NCBI RefSeq assembly: GCF_010183535.1
Contig: NC_071332.1
Coordinates: forward strand, 6,262,001-6,326,000
Reading direction: 5' to 3'
Origin: Caenorhabditis remanei
Lineage: Eukaryota > Nematoda > Chromadorea > Rhabditida > Rhabditidae
DNA: 64,000 nt
Shown here: positions 1-12,725 of the stretch, piece after piece
Layout: the number at the start of each line of letters is the position of its first letter
Numbering within the stretch: the stretch's first letter is position 1
Notes under the pieces: model-generated
Seen by the model: the letters and a program-made list of their open reading frames with translations, nothing else
Databases searched by the model: none
What the model was told of the DNA's origin: nothing
Program-made: the position numbers and the translations under genes

Positions 1-236
1 AAGTATGTTGGCTGAAAATACTATTTTTAAGAATTTCAAAGAATTTATTGATTCATAAGGATAGAAATGAAATCAGAGATCCAATACAATGGAAAAGATT
101 CAGAAAATGAGATGAACTCGTTGAGAAAAACAGTGAAATGGTGTGAAGTACCCGTCGATAATTATTAGCATCCAAGTGAAAAGAAGTAAATCATAATTTC
201 AAAAAGTGTCTAAAATTGATAAAATAAAAAAAAGGG
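1..236. other. No gene seen: 3' flank of the first receptor gene
   Basis: AT-rich sequence downstream of the stop codon of the minus-strand receptor. No open frame of note and no RNA gene is visible. It probably holds the 3' UTR of that receptor. Confidence 0.4.
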
Positions 237-3165
237 TCAGACAGGTGTTCCACAGATGAAGTCTTCTTTCGAACGGAACGTCGGCAGACTCAAGAACCGT
301 CTGGATCCAGATCCAGTGTCAGTGCTAACGAGTTTAGAGGAGCAGAAGTCACCGTTGACAGCGTGGATATTTCTGGAATAACTAAAAGTTTAGGTAGGAA
401 ATTTAGAAGAGATATGATTACCTGTATACTGTAGATGTTTCCAATTTGTCAAGTGTCGCAATTTTAGCGACTCCTAGAAGATCTAGCACTTGTTTTCTGT
501 AAAAGTATCACTATAAGTATTTTAAAATGTTAAAATTCTAATAAGTTACCTCAAAGTCTTTGAGCAAATCAAAAGAAGAAATGGGTTCAATGCCGAGTTT
601 GCCGCAAACAGTACCATTACAGTATACCCAGCCCATTTTCCTTCTCCAGTGCCTACTGTTATCAGAACTTGACCAATAATAAAAGTGACGACGTTGATCA
701 AACAAGGCATCAGTAATCTGAAATTCAGAATTTCTCTCAGTCTCTTTCCCCCTAGTTTACCTTGTTTCAATACTGTTTTGAACTGTTTGTTGATGTCCCA
801 ATAACATTTTCGCTCTTCTGTTATAGAGAAGAGTGATCGACCATCTGAAAATGAATTGAAATTTGATATATTATTTCAGTTTGGGTGGGAGCCGAGGGTC
901 TAATCCCTTTTCTCTTTGAAGCCTTTGATTGCGTCGAGAATTTTTTAGAAAAGACGAGAAACCATTGAGCAATAGTACAAAGAAGAACAAAACCATGTGA
1001 CAAGATTAGAAATTTCTTTCTCATTATTTCAAATATTTCGAAATAATTTTGAGATGAATGATCGAAATGTGATCTCTATTAAAGAAAAGAGATACAATGT
1101 AGTCAATGATATCATATTTCTAGAAAAATCGTCATGACGATCTAAGTGTGAGAATATTGACTAGAGCATTTCCAGAGATCTTTTCAAGAAACTCACCCAT
1201 AAAATACAATTGGTGGAACTATCGCTGCAATATGAAATGCAAGAAACAATGCAGATTGACCTCCGGATAGGTAGAGTGGGAAGTTTTCAGCAAGCATTCC
1301 GTAGGAAGATGGCTCGTAATAAAATGTGACATACCACGGTTGGAAGTGGGTGCTCAGGACCTGGAGAAAGATTTATATGGTTTTGAAAACTGTTAAAATG
1401 GGTATGGCCTTATTCTGTATGACGATACGGATTAAAGCCTTGAGTAAAAATTTAACTTTAAGACGAAATCATGTGTATTCTCTGGGTTGAACTAATAAGC
1501 TTTGAATAGAGATTGTATGCAATATTCTTCTTAACGTAATCATTATGTCTGAGATAGATATATCAAAAAGCGGTCCAAAAATAGGATAACATTCCAGTCT
1601 ATGTCGTGGTTTTCAACAAGATATAGTTTAAGGCAAAGTTCGGATCCTAAATCTCACCTTAAGAGCTAAGTACATGTATAGGTTGGACTATAATCTGTTT
1701 TTTCTTGATCTTTGTACAATCTCAAGTTCAAGAGTTCCAGACTTTAACCTCGTCCTAGTCCAATCCTCAACCCTAACCTCGGTTCAGTCTCTACCAATTT
1801 TCAGATCTTTGTCCTCTCCTACCAGTGCACAAGCCTACTCTCTGATCTCTGCCTGTCTAAAAACAATACTTCCTTTTGTCCCCATGATCATTCCTTTTGA
1901 CGTCCTTTGTTTTTTCTCCAATCTAACTCATTTTTCCTCGTCTTAATCATCCCTTCCTTTCTTCATTAAGCCTCTTCTTCTGTTCTCTGTTTTTCCAACT
2001 CAACCAAAACAAGGAAAAAAAGAAAGAAGCTTGGTGTACAGTAGTCTAATAACCTTGTACATATTTCTGGATGCTCTTTCCCTCATTTTTCCCGCATTTA
2101 TCGTTGAAATATGCTGGTGATGAAGGAAAAGAAAAAAGCGTGACGGCTCCAATTACACATCGTGCCGTGGCGTCGACCACCACCACGACCCAATCCATGA
2201 AATATTCTGTTTACATATTCGTGTCCTTCTTTTCATTTTTCATATGCAATTAGTAAGAAGACATTTGAAATACAAAAGGAGCAAGAGAAGACTGACTGGT
2301 CATGTGTGTAAAAGTGAATATAAACAATTTTTGATATGAAAGAGAGCATCCAATGTTTTCACTCTCGAAGAATCATCATGCTTTTCCCTTCTCTAAAAAT
2401 AACCGAAAGGAAACAAAAGGAGGTGTGAGAAGACGTGGGTGAATACGGAATGGAGTGGAAGGACGAAGGCTAACTCAGAATTTTGTATCAGTTTCCTTTT
2501 GTTTGCAAAAGAATGTCTTACCAGAATAAGTGCGACGAGGTAACACAACGCACACAACGAATAGGACGTCTTCCTCTTCTGATTTCGGAAATCAAGAGGT
2601 TTTCGGATAGCCATCCATCTGGACCAACTGACAACAGAGTAGTGGGATACCATCGAGAACCACGCCCAGTCAAGATAGAGCTGAAAGATAAATACTTATG
2701 GAATGCTTCTTTCTAATTGGATGATTTTTGGGAATGTCTGTGATTGGAAAACTGTAAAAATGGGGATTTTGTACCAGTTTTAGGATTTTTCTGGTCTGAA
2801 AATGAACCAAGATACAAGATTTTGAACCATTTCCGTTTTTCGTTTTTCGAATTCGAAACTAGTGTGATTCAAAAAATAAAAAACCTCACCTGCTGCCACG
2901 TCCTCCACGTCTTCGGTATAATTTCAGACTTTGACAGTATCGTTAACCCTGGCCATATTCCATAATTAACCAGCAACAATAGGTCAGAACACCCCGCGGA
3001 AATCAAGAACCGATATCCAACAATTTCCTTGTCTTGTCTCTTCATTATCTTCATCATTATAATATAGACTGATATGGAGAAGATCGCAATGAATATCAGA
3101 CTGAGACCGGCGAAAAAGTCCTCTGCAGACAACGGACTCAATCGCCACTCGTCCGCATTGTTCAT
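237..3165 (-). CDS. Seven-transmembrane serpentine receptor (GPCR), six exons, 328 aa
   Basis: Exons on the minus strand, in order: 2890-3165, 2522-2680, 1197-1360, 761-844, 550-717, 237-372. They sum to 987 nt in one frame. The product starts MNNADEWRLSP; TM1 is about residues 17-37 (FFAGLSLIFIAIFSISVYII), TM2 lies near FLISAGCSDLLLLVNYG, and TM3 is followed by SWSRWMAIRKP where rhodopsin-like receptors carry DRY. TM5 is ALFLAFHIAAIVPPIVFYG. TM7 ends with NSALNPFLLLICSKTLR, the nematode version of NPxxY. The start was chosen because a TTTTTTCAG acceptor (trans- or cis-splice) lies just 2 nt upstream of the ATG. Introns are 43 to about 1,160 nt. Family rule: such receptors sit in the plasma membrane, usually of chemosensory neurons. 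I cannot assign the exact sr class, and the ligand is unknown. Confidence 0.82.
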
Positions 3166-6100
3166 AACTGAAAAAAGAAGATATAGGTCACTCGGATTCA
3201 TTTTCATAATGGATAGAAAAAAGAAGTAGAACACAGATATATTGCTTGACCCCTCGTTTTTCTGCTCTTCAAAGAATCTTTAATGTGTTTAAAACATTCC
3301 AACGCATTAGCTAGATTGATTTCAGTCATTACGTCAAGGTGCATCTTTTTCTCTTGCATACCCATAACCCCGACTTCCGATTCGGTTTTTTCTCTTTCTT
3401 TTCTTTGTAATGGATACCAAAAACAGGAAGAAAGGGAGAGGCATGTTTTGATATATGTGCATGTTTGTGGTTGGAAAAGAATGGAGGTGGCTAAGTGTGA
3501 AAAGGAATAAGGATAGGGAAGCTTTCAGAGAACTATGGAAATTTCGAGAATTCTGTTGAGTCTGTAGAACTTCTGAAGACAATTACAGAAATCACAGCTT
3601 TCACGGAACGCTGGCAGGTAATTAAAGAACACTGTAGTTCTAAAAATGCAGCTATAAAAACTGTAATACTAGATTTTTTGGTACGACCAATTTGCAAATC
3701 GCTGATAAAATAAACTGAACCATTGGAGAATTCGCAATTGTATACACCACCAGGACCTCAAAAAATGATCAAATGATCAAAAAGAAATTGTATACACTCC
3801 CCTATTACGCCCCTTAACTACCTAGAAGCTTATGAATAAGGATGATCCTGGATTACACTCCACCTCCGTCATATGATGACTTACCCTTCCGTGGTATCTG
3901 CCATGCTCTCATTTTTAGAGAATAAAAAAACCGAACACAGAAGAAGATTTAAGCAAATAATAGTATAGAGAGAAGGAGCCGCTGCGACACCCTTTTCTCC
4001 CGTCACAAGAATATTTTCGCTTTTTCGCTTCTCACTTCTTCCAGCGCAACACACAGCCGTGCCTGCGAAATACACACACCCCGCTGGCTCCGCCCATTTT
4101 GGGAGGATTGAATAAAAAAGCAATTGGGTGTGAGATAATGAGGAGGAGGAAGGGTGAAATGGAGAGAAAAGAAAATGGGTGAAACTGAGAAGAATGAGAA
4201 AAGAAAAGGGTGGGGGGATGGTGCTTGAGATAAAAGGAAAAGAGCAAAAGCTCACAAATTCCCATTGTTCTCCTCCTCTTCTGACTTTTGTATTCGTAGT
4301 CGTCACCAGCCACATTCTTTCAGATATTGCAGAAATCATAAAAGTATACAAATAAAAACGGAACTTTAATAAAATTCTTGTTTTCAAGGATTTTATGATC
4401 ATCCAGATGGTCGATGAAGTTTATGTTTTAATAAATATAGCGAGCGTGGCTGGCGCGACGAGGCGCGTAGGTTCTTTACGTTTTTCGGGAAGGTGGGTGT
4501 TATTACAGCTCTAGTGAATGTTGCTTTATTTCAAAAACTTTTGGCTGTGCTTTTATTTAAAAAAAACTAAAATGCTAAAATGTTTCTCGAAAATAAAGAG
4601 GAGAGAAAGTGCTGCACTATTAGGTGGAACTGGTTCACCCTAATAATAGTGTATCTTTTGGTTTTTTAGCATTATTTTAAAGATGCCCTTCTAATATGCG
4701 AAAATTGATTCAAAAGTTTGTGCCTAATTTTATTCAAATTGGCTATAATTTTTCATTTTTAGGTTTCAGTGATTGCTAGTACAGTAGCCCTACAGCAAAC
4801 CACGTAAACTGTCCAAGATTTTTATTATCATGTTGGAAACGAGTTTAGAAACTCTATTTCTTTTTTCTATATTCTGAAATTCTCAAAAAGCGAAATTTCC
4901 ATTAATGTCAGAACCTTCATAATTCGTTTTACGCATTATAAGAACTGCCGTGATTTGAGTTCAACTATAACTCAATACTGATTCGTTCTTGTCAATAAAG
5001 ATCACTGAAAACTCGGAGTACACGGGAAAAATTAAAACCCGCGGACTAGAATAGAATTCAGAGAACAAATTCGAAATAACCCATAGAACTGATAATCTTT
5101 TCGACACTGCCGAAGATCCGTGAGATGTTACAATTGGATGATAACAGGGAAGAGGAGTTGACTGAAAAAAGAAACAAGATTGAGTCAGAGAGACTTCTCC
5201 GGAAGCAGTCCGTCCCCACTTCTCATCTACATTCATTTTCATTTTCCATCTCCTCACGCTTTCATAATTTCAGTCCGTAATCTACGTGCATTCCACTGAA
5301 ATTCTGAATCATTTTTTGCTGGAGTGGCTACAAGTGAATCAAATTATAGGTACTCCTAGACACACCAATTAGGAATAATAAGAGAGCGGGAATAGCACAG
5401 ATCTCATGATTTTTCATGGAAAAAGGTTCTAGAAACTGAGAGTTCGAAAAACGAAAAATCACAAATTAGAAATCTAGTGGTCGAATACAGAGGGAGAAAA
5501 ACACTACTCATTCAATTACTTCTAAAATACCACCTATATTTCTGATAACCTTATTTTCCCGAACATCAAGCACAAACAAAAATAATTCTGGGATTAGCAT
5601 AGAAAACCAAAAAGTGACTTCTTCTTCGAAAATGACATAGATACATCCCCCTTAAAAACAGAGAAGGCATCTAATCCAGATGTAGTCGTGACGTAAAAAC
5701 GAACACACGTGGAGAGCGTATACAATTCAAAAGGAATGAGATACGAAATGACAAAATGTATGAAGAATCCAGAATCTTCCAACTGGTTCCTGAGTTTAAA
5801 ATGTATGCAAAGTTTCGTCAGCCACGTGGGTCGACAACATAAATCAGAACTCTTTTCGTTTGGATTATGCAAAAATAGTGTCGACAGCGTTTTTATTCGT
5901 TTCTGACCATCCGGAAATGAAGTTACTAGACGAAATTGTGGCAAGTGCGCTCTATTGGTGACAAGAATAGCTGAAATAGGTGAAAAGTCGTCAAAAGAGC
6001 GAGATTGAACGAATGGAATTTTTCACAATTGTTCCCCATTTTATTCTTATAAAAAGAAGCCTTGTTCCAACTTGTTCTCGTGAGAAAAGTGACTCAACCT

Positions 6101-6613
6101 TTTCTAACAATAATTATTACCAAATATGTATCAGTAATAATTATTACCAAATATGTATCAGTTAGTAATATTTTCTCACTACCAAAAATGCCAAATTTTT
6201 GTCTAGATGACACTTTTCCTAATAACACGCCTTTTCTGTTTCTGCGAATCAGATCTTTTGATTTTCTTCAATGTGTTTTGCCTCTTCTAATCTAGCTCAC
6301 ATCTTCTCCTTCTAGATCGACCGGAAATCTCACATATCATTTTAAGTCATTATAGCATTCAGTGCACTCCAGGTGCTTCTAGTTTATATTGAAACCCTTT
6401 TTTCTCTCTGGATGGGACCAAGGATCAATATATTGTTCAATTGCAGAAATGGTTCACTGTTTCCAGATTAGAGAAGCCAAATCTAATTTCGACCACTTTA
6501 GTCACACTAATCCCGATAAATTGGTGCAAGGACAGAGAGGCTATAATGGATTATTGAGCAGGAAAAATGAAACGAGAGGGAGGAATTTTTGGAGGAAAGG
6601 AGAGGGCGAGTGG
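3166..6613. other. Intergenic region, no supportable gene
   Basis: The open frames here (for example about 3,881-4,402 and 4,961-5,257 minus) are low-complexity Phe/Ser/Pro-rich readings of pyrimidine tracts with no splice structure or recognisable domain. The first few hundred bases are the likely promoter of the minus-strand receptor. A short stretch near 3,780-3,820 (attgtatacactcccctatt, cgcccctt, then a tagaagctt) resembles modules of the C/G-run cassette at 22.8-23.7 kb and may be an old fragment of it. Confidence 0.4.
6109..6161. repeat. Two-copy 27-bp tandem repeat
   Basis: The unit taataattattaccaaata plus tgtatcag is present twice in a row (6,109-6,134, lacking its first base, and 6,135-6,161) with no mismatch. 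No function is seen. Confidence 0.7.
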
Positions 6614-8787
6614 ATTTGGGGGACTATTTTCAAAAAATGGATGTAGGGGCTTTTTGAATATTGAAGGAAGAAATAATAAGACATTTATTTAAAAATCTCA
6701 AGTTCTTGACAACAGCATACAAACTCCAGATTTTATCAGCTTGGAGTGTGGATTCGGAATACAGAATTCAGAATCCTGAATCCTGTATTTTGATTGTGAA
6801 TTGTCTGAAGCTGAAACTCAGAATATCCAAAAACCCTGAAACTAAAGTTCTGAACCCTGAATCTATCACTGTTATTTTCACTGTCTTAAAATAGATTTCT
6901 GACGTTTTTTAGTACTACAGCTAATAATAATAATTTACAAAACAAGTGACATCAATTGGAAAGATCAACAAAAACAGTTTGATCACTTTCCTTTTTTCAA
7001 AAAAGAGAAAATGATTCTGGAAGAACAGAAAAGAAGAAAAAAAAAGAAAGGAGATTACTTGTGAAATTCAATATTCCATTATTCGAATATATCCGTTCCA
7101 AACTACTACTATACGTATGCAAATATTAAATTAATGGGGGGACTGGAATGAAACAAAAAAGGAAGGTTTCAACTAGAAAGATAATCAATTTTTATTTGAT
7201 AAAGACAGAGAGTTTCAAATAGATAAGAAAACGAAATTGTTGACTGTTTGACCTCCTTTCCGTTTTTTTTCTTCATGCTCATTGGTTTTGAAGAATGCAA
7301 ATTTTTGAGGAGGTGGTTGTGGTGGCCTGTTTGGAAAATTCGGAAGAACTTTGCAGGAAAAAAAAGTCATGAAAAGAAGGAAAAAAAGAGAGATGAAGAA
7401 GGTTATGAAGCCGAAGAAGCTGGGTCATAAAGGGTAATGAGGCAAGAAAAAAGTATGGGCAGCTCCGAAATTTTTTCAGAATGAACAAAACTAAAATTTC
7501 AGTTTTTATATATTTCTATTCCAAACATCACCCTTTAGATAATCTCGAAATTGTTGGAAGTGAAAAATCAAACCATTACGAAAACGAGATTATGACTAAA
7601 ATTTCCATTTTCTAAATCCCTAATCACGTTTCATTTTGAATAGATCACGGGATCTACGTAAAAAGTATCTAGACAAAAGAATGGCTTCAACTCGTGGAGG
7701 AAAACTTCAAATTCGAAATCTATTTCAGAGATTGAAATCAGAATCAAGTGATTGTTTGAACAGACGCCCCCCGCGAGTTTTTGTGTACAAAGAACAAGAG
7801 AGTTGGGGCGAGAAAAAGCAAAGAATAGTAAATGGACATTCTCTGAATGGGATAGAAATGAATGGTTTAGGGTCTAATTGATGACCACACGGAAGTGGGA
7901 AATTTTATTCTTCAAATTGGTATTCTTAGAATTTTTAAAAGAATGGAATGGGGGGATGTACAGTATAGAATGAGAGAACTTTACACTTGTGTCACCGAGT
8001 CAGAAATTGCTCCTTTGTTTTATGTTTTGGGAGTTTTCTAAAAAAAATACTGGATGTTCATTTTTGTAGTTTTGATAGCTTTTTCAGATTTTGAGGGGGG
8101 CGGTTTGAAAGATATGAAGGTTACAACTTGGGAGAAAGTGAGAGAGCGTACAGAGAAGCAAGAGTGTCTGGCTTCTCTGCATCTTTCTCCTTCTTCATTT
8201 TCTTGGAAGTTCTGAAAATGCAGAGATCCGTTGTATTTCAAAAATGCAAAGATATAAAATTTATCGACTACAAACAGAAAGAAAGCAACAAAAAAGGTTT
8301 CAGAAAACGTTAAGTTTTATGGAAAGATATACTAGAAAATAGAGAACATCTTCTGAAATTTTCCGAAAAAGACACTCGTAAACTTTATCTTGACCACCTT
8401 CTTCTACAAAGTATAAACTAAAATAATGAATAAAATAAAACGAAACAATGAAAAACATGCACCATCTGACTTTTCTTCTTCAAAAAATTTCGAAACAATG
8501 TCTCTGCGAGAACGGATGTCCGAAAATGACGCAAACCCAATCCGTCATCGTCTTTGTGACTTTTCATTCGGTACTTCAAAAGGTCGGGAATTGGGCTTGC
8601 ACACCGTGTTTACACCCGAAAGTGAGTGCTTCTTTTTCAAAAATCTTCTTGCAAACTGTTCTCTCACATGGAAACAAAACTGTCTGCGGGGGCGCCGTGT
8701 GTGGGAACCTCCCGGGGGATTATGGGTGAGGGTGAGAAGTTTGGAAAAGAAAAAAGAAGAATACAGGTATTTAAAAAGAGTTTTTGA

Positions 8788-9475
8788 CGAATGAGATTCC
8801 AGAAAAAGTGCCACGAGGTTGGGTAAACAAGTACTAAAATTGAATCAACTCAGATGTTGGACCACGGAAAAAATGGAAAAGGAAGGAGAAAAAAGAAGAA
8901 AAAGGAAAAAAGAGAACAACTGAGACCATAGTTGTAAAATTGAGAAGATGATTACTGGAAATTTTGAAAAATAGAAGTTTATTGGTATCGTAAAATGCGA
9001 TAATCTTTTGACTATCAAGTCCAAAATTCAGAAGATTTTCAGAGAAAATTGTTTTTTTGTTTTGAATTTTCTGTAGGTGTATTCTACAAATTTTCAGTTT
9101 TTTTGTAGTTTGTCAAGCTGTTGTAGAATCCGTTTCTAAAGAGTTATTGATGATGGAAGCTAAGCAATTTCAATGTGCAGAGAGAGAGAGAGAGAGTGCG
9201 TAGAGAAGTCAGACGATCTAACTTCTCTGCACTCTCTCACTTTCCATTCTCTGTAGGATGTACTTGAAGCGGGATATCTCAAGAGCTGACAGAGCTATCA
9301 AGAATTGGTGAATACAAAAAATGAGTTCTAGACTTGTAGAACAAGATAACATTGAATTTCTGATATTGGAGCAACTTGAGATTTTGTGAGGCCAAGTCAA
9401 AGTTACTTTATGTGAAAACTGAAATCTAAAAAAACTAGATTCCAGCAAGTTCGGAAACAATATATTTTAGATGAA
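8788..9475 (+). repeat. Long inverted-repeat arm, left (unit 1)
   Basis: This arm is found again in inverted orientation at about 14,090-15,030. Landmarks shared as reverse complements: the acgaatgagattccagaaaa block, the A/G-rich gaagaaaaaggaaaa block, the tggtatcgtaaaatgcgata block and the gtagaacaagataacattga block. The arm also contains its own short hairpin of AGAGAAGT...ACTTCTCT type near 9,200-9,230. The pair encloses about 4.6 kb and looks like a foldback mobile element or an old inverted duplication. Confidence 0.75.
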
Positions 9476-10202
9476 GCATGTTTCTAGATTCAAAATAACA
9501 TAAATGTTTAGAAAATAGTTCTCTAGGCTCAATGTTTGACAAAATAAAAACAAACAGAACATTGGAAAAAGAAACAGTAATCTTGGGATTTCCATCCGAT
9601 ACTTTTTGGTTTATAAACTGTAATTGCTATGATATCATTCTATTGTCCGTCACAAATAGTACCTGAAACTCCTAGAACTAAACTCTCACAAAACTAACGA
9701 ATCCTTCTAGATCAATCACTCCTACCACAAGTACCGTAAAGAATAAAGAATAAATAGAAGATATAAATCCCAACTGTTCCTTAGCTGCTAATCTCCTGAT
9801 GCTTTGATTTCAATGATCATCTTTTAATGGCCACAAATTTTGTCACCGGATATTCAATTACTAATCTTACTCTGCTGCTTTTTCTGCAAGAAATCAAAAC
9901 TAAAGAATTCAAAGAAAATGAAACATTGTCTTCAGTTCTCTTTCCTGCAAAACTGAACTCAAAACTCAAAAGTTATTTTGGAGAAAAGGTAGAGCACAAA
10001 ACGAAGTGAGAAATGACCCAACTCAAAACGTTTTCTCGAAATCGTCTCAAGTTTCAAGTATCGTTTTCACTAAAAAGACAAATGAATAATTGAAGACTGA
10101 AACTTGAAAAATGGTGGGAATTTTGAGAAAGAATTTTCGGCAGTTTTCAAGAACTGAAAATGAGTCAGAAGACGGAAAAAAGATACCGCTTGCCGAAATA
10201 AT

Positions 10203-10740
10203 AATTCTGGAGAAGGATTAGGGAAAGTGGAAAGAAAAAGTAAGAAGAATCTAGGTAGAAAGTCGAAAAGAGCACAAAAGAGATGACTTATTAGCTGAAA
10301 AATCTCTGAAGAGGTATCGCAATGATCATAATCTTCACTAGCTCTGAAATATAATGTGACATATTTGTATTAATAATGTTGTTTTTATATTCAGTTACAT
10401 AACACGAACACCTACATCCCACCTGTCTAGTCGCGGAGAACAGATAATATGCATTCTGAAAATTAGACTCTTGATAATATATCATCGTGTTCTGAAAATT
10501 CGAGGCTGTATCTTTACGATTGGACGATTTCTCGCATTTGAGGGATCCAGAGAATGGCTTGATATGAATATGTGGTAGTTATTAGAATTGTGGTAGTTAT
10601 TAAAATACGGGAATATTAATTCCATAGAAGAATTACGGAAAGTAGAAAGAAAAAAGTGAGGAGAATGTAGGTAGAAAATCGAAAAGAGCACACAAAGAAA
10701 TTACTTATTAGCAGAAAAATCTTAGAATATCGCATTGATG
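10203..10740 (+). repeat. Direct repeats of about 120 bp, 0.42 kb apart
   Basis: 10,203-10,322 and 10,621-10,740 share an ordered block: a ggaaagt(g/a)gaaagaaaaa run, then agaa-c-taggtagaaa, tcgaaaagagcac, acttattagc and gaaaaatct. The same pair exists in unit 2 at about 25,560-25,680 and 25,980-26,100, so the pair predates the segmental duplication. No coding capacity is seen. Confidence 0.65.
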
Positions 10741-10874
10741 ATTATCTTTCTCTATGATAGTTTAGTTTATTTTTTGAGAGATTGCCTGATTTTTTCATAG
10801 AGACGCCTCGATAATAAACTTAATCAAATTTTTAAAAATTTGAGAAAAAAAACCTCCAAAAGACGGGCAGAAAC

Positions 10875-10903
10875 GGGCCGGCCCTTGACAATTATGTCTA
10901 TTT
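10875..10903 (+). repeat. Left 29-bp direct repeat flanking the F-box segment
   Basis: It starts gggccggcccttgacaa and matches 13,232-13,260 (gggctggccctcgacaa) at 24 of 29 positions by eye. Unit 2 has a single copy at 26,193-26,221 and lacks everything between. These repeats mark the breakpoints of a 2.36-kb presence/absence difference. Confidence 0.75.
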
Positions 10904-11524
10904 TTTTTTGAACTTACCTCATTTGCCACGTATGATAAAGCATATGTATCTCCCCAAACGATTTTTTTGTTTTTCTTCAGTCTGCAGACGTCTGTGCAGG
11001 ATCGAAACATGTTTTCTTTTCCATTCTTTTTGATATCGTTTTTTTCCCATAATTGAAAGAACACCTAAAGTATTATCTAATGCACACTTGTGGGTGCTAA
11101 TTATAGTAAGCAAATAGGGGGACGACCATATAAAGACCTCTAAATGTTCGACGGTACTCTTCTTACTGATTCTTATGGGTTGCCACTTCATCTAGAGACA
11201 GGATAGAAACTGGCCTGTGAGACCATCTACCTAGTACAGAAAGCAAACACGTTACATCTAAATATTGGCTGGTCTCTGAGTGTGTGTTTCGACGGTGTGG
11301 CATTCTATGAGAATCAAGACAATCGTAAGACCCCCAGAGGCCCCACAAATAGGTTGAGACCACAGTTGACCTAAGTCTCTATTATTGATTCTTGTTGAAT
11401 GCCACGTCGTCTACACACACTCAGGACCTGCCAACCTATAGAACACCCCGTATTCTTTCTCGTCTTGCCTTCTTCAAACCACTTTCAATAATCATACATA
11501 TCCTTTTAATTTTGAGAATTAACC

Positions 11525-12725
11525 ATGAAACTCTTGACGCTTCCATCTGTTGTCCAGAGAAATGTTTTTGAACTTTTGGGATTTAAACAACTTTTAATTA
11601 TATCATTCTGCTCCAAACGAACAAGATATTTGATCCAGTCGCTTCAAAAATATCGATGGAAAGATATCAAATTTGTGAAATATTCTTTCGAGGAAGAAGA
11701 CAACATCTATGTTAATGTGAGATCAGAAAATATTAACGAGGGCTTCATTTTATCACCAAATACACTGGAACAGTTGGTTATTACTCCGATGGATGTGTTT
11801 GGAATGGGATCAGAGATTCCTATCTGGTGAGTATTTGCTAGTTTAGGCAAAGTTTGGATTGAACTCTGTCTTTCATTATTTTTGTATTCGATTTAATAAT
11901 ATTTCCAGTTTGCATCCAATATATTACGGAGGAAGATATATTTACGACAAAGAGCAGACGCAAATTGTAGTCCAAGGAATTCATGATTATCTGTATCAAT
12001 TTTTCGGATCGTCGATTGATTATGAGGTTGAATCAATTGAAGATCAACTACCGCCAATTCTAAAAAACATCAATAGAACTTGCATCAAAGTACCTGAAAA
12101 CATGACTGCCGAGGAGTTGGAAGCGTATTTCACTGCTTCTCCGAATCAAAAATACATTCAACTTGAGGGTGATTTTAATGGAAATTTATGTCCAAACTCC
12201 GCAATTCTTGGAGCTGAACACTTGAAAGTCAATTGTGACGGTTATGGAGATCAGCTTCTTCTTGGTTTTAGAGGAAAACGGCTTGCATGTACCGGCTCTT
12301 TCCGTGATAGCACTATTTTTCAATTCCTAAACGCATGGAGATTAAACCGAGGATTCCATAACCTAGAGTCTGTTGAAATAAACTCTTCCGAGTGTAACAA
12401 CTACGGCGCTGCAGATCCTCTAAAAGATATGGACGTCAAACAGTTGGATCGACCAGAAGATATTCTTCATATCACTTGGCAAGTGCGGTACGTCCAAGAA
12501 GGTTTTTTCCAGATGAACAAATCATTATATTTCAGCCGTTTGTACTCCTCTCGTAATGTTATCTCAATGTTTCCTGCAAAGACGTGGAAGTTAGGATTTT
12601 CGTCTCGTGATTACTTGATAAGAGACGGTGATGGAGAAAAAGCTTCTGTATCAATAAAAAATCATGATGTTTATTTCGCTCTCTGGAAAGGAAACTCGTG
12701 TGAAATAGAAAATATAAATGATTGA
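11525..12725 (+). CDS. F-box protein with C-terminal F-box-associated (FBA) region, 372 aa
   Basis: Two exons, 11,525-11,826 and 11,909-12,725 (1,119 nt), joined at TG|GTGAGT and ATTTCCAG|TTTG. Residues about 4-45 form the F-box (LPSVVQRNVFELLGFKQLLI, then SFCSKRTRYLIQSL), the Skp1-binding helix pair of SCF ubiquitin ligases. The remainder has the layout of Caenorhabditis F-box proteins with an FBA-type substrate-binding half (residues about 150-290, with GAEHLKVNCDGYGDQLLL). From family knowledge, it would deliver unknown substrates for ubiquitination. The gene lies between 29-bp direct repeats and is missing from the second duplication unit. Its reading frame is intact. These families are large, fast evolving and often lineage-specific, so no orthologue name is given. 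Confidence 0.82.

Noticed and set aside
3881..4402. 173-codon minus-strand ORF
   Set aside because: Composition is dominated by Phe/Ser/Leu from pyrimidine tracts; no splice structure, TM pattern or relative.
8426..8814. ORFs of 89-122 codons, also found at 23,761-24,172
   Set aside because: Conserved between units only because the duplication is recent; overlapping frames on both strands are equally open and there are no splice signals or domains.
9827..10009. 60-codon ORF kept in both units (also 25,179-25,364)
   Set aside because: Near-identity of the units explains the preservation; no start context, signal peptide or homology is visible.
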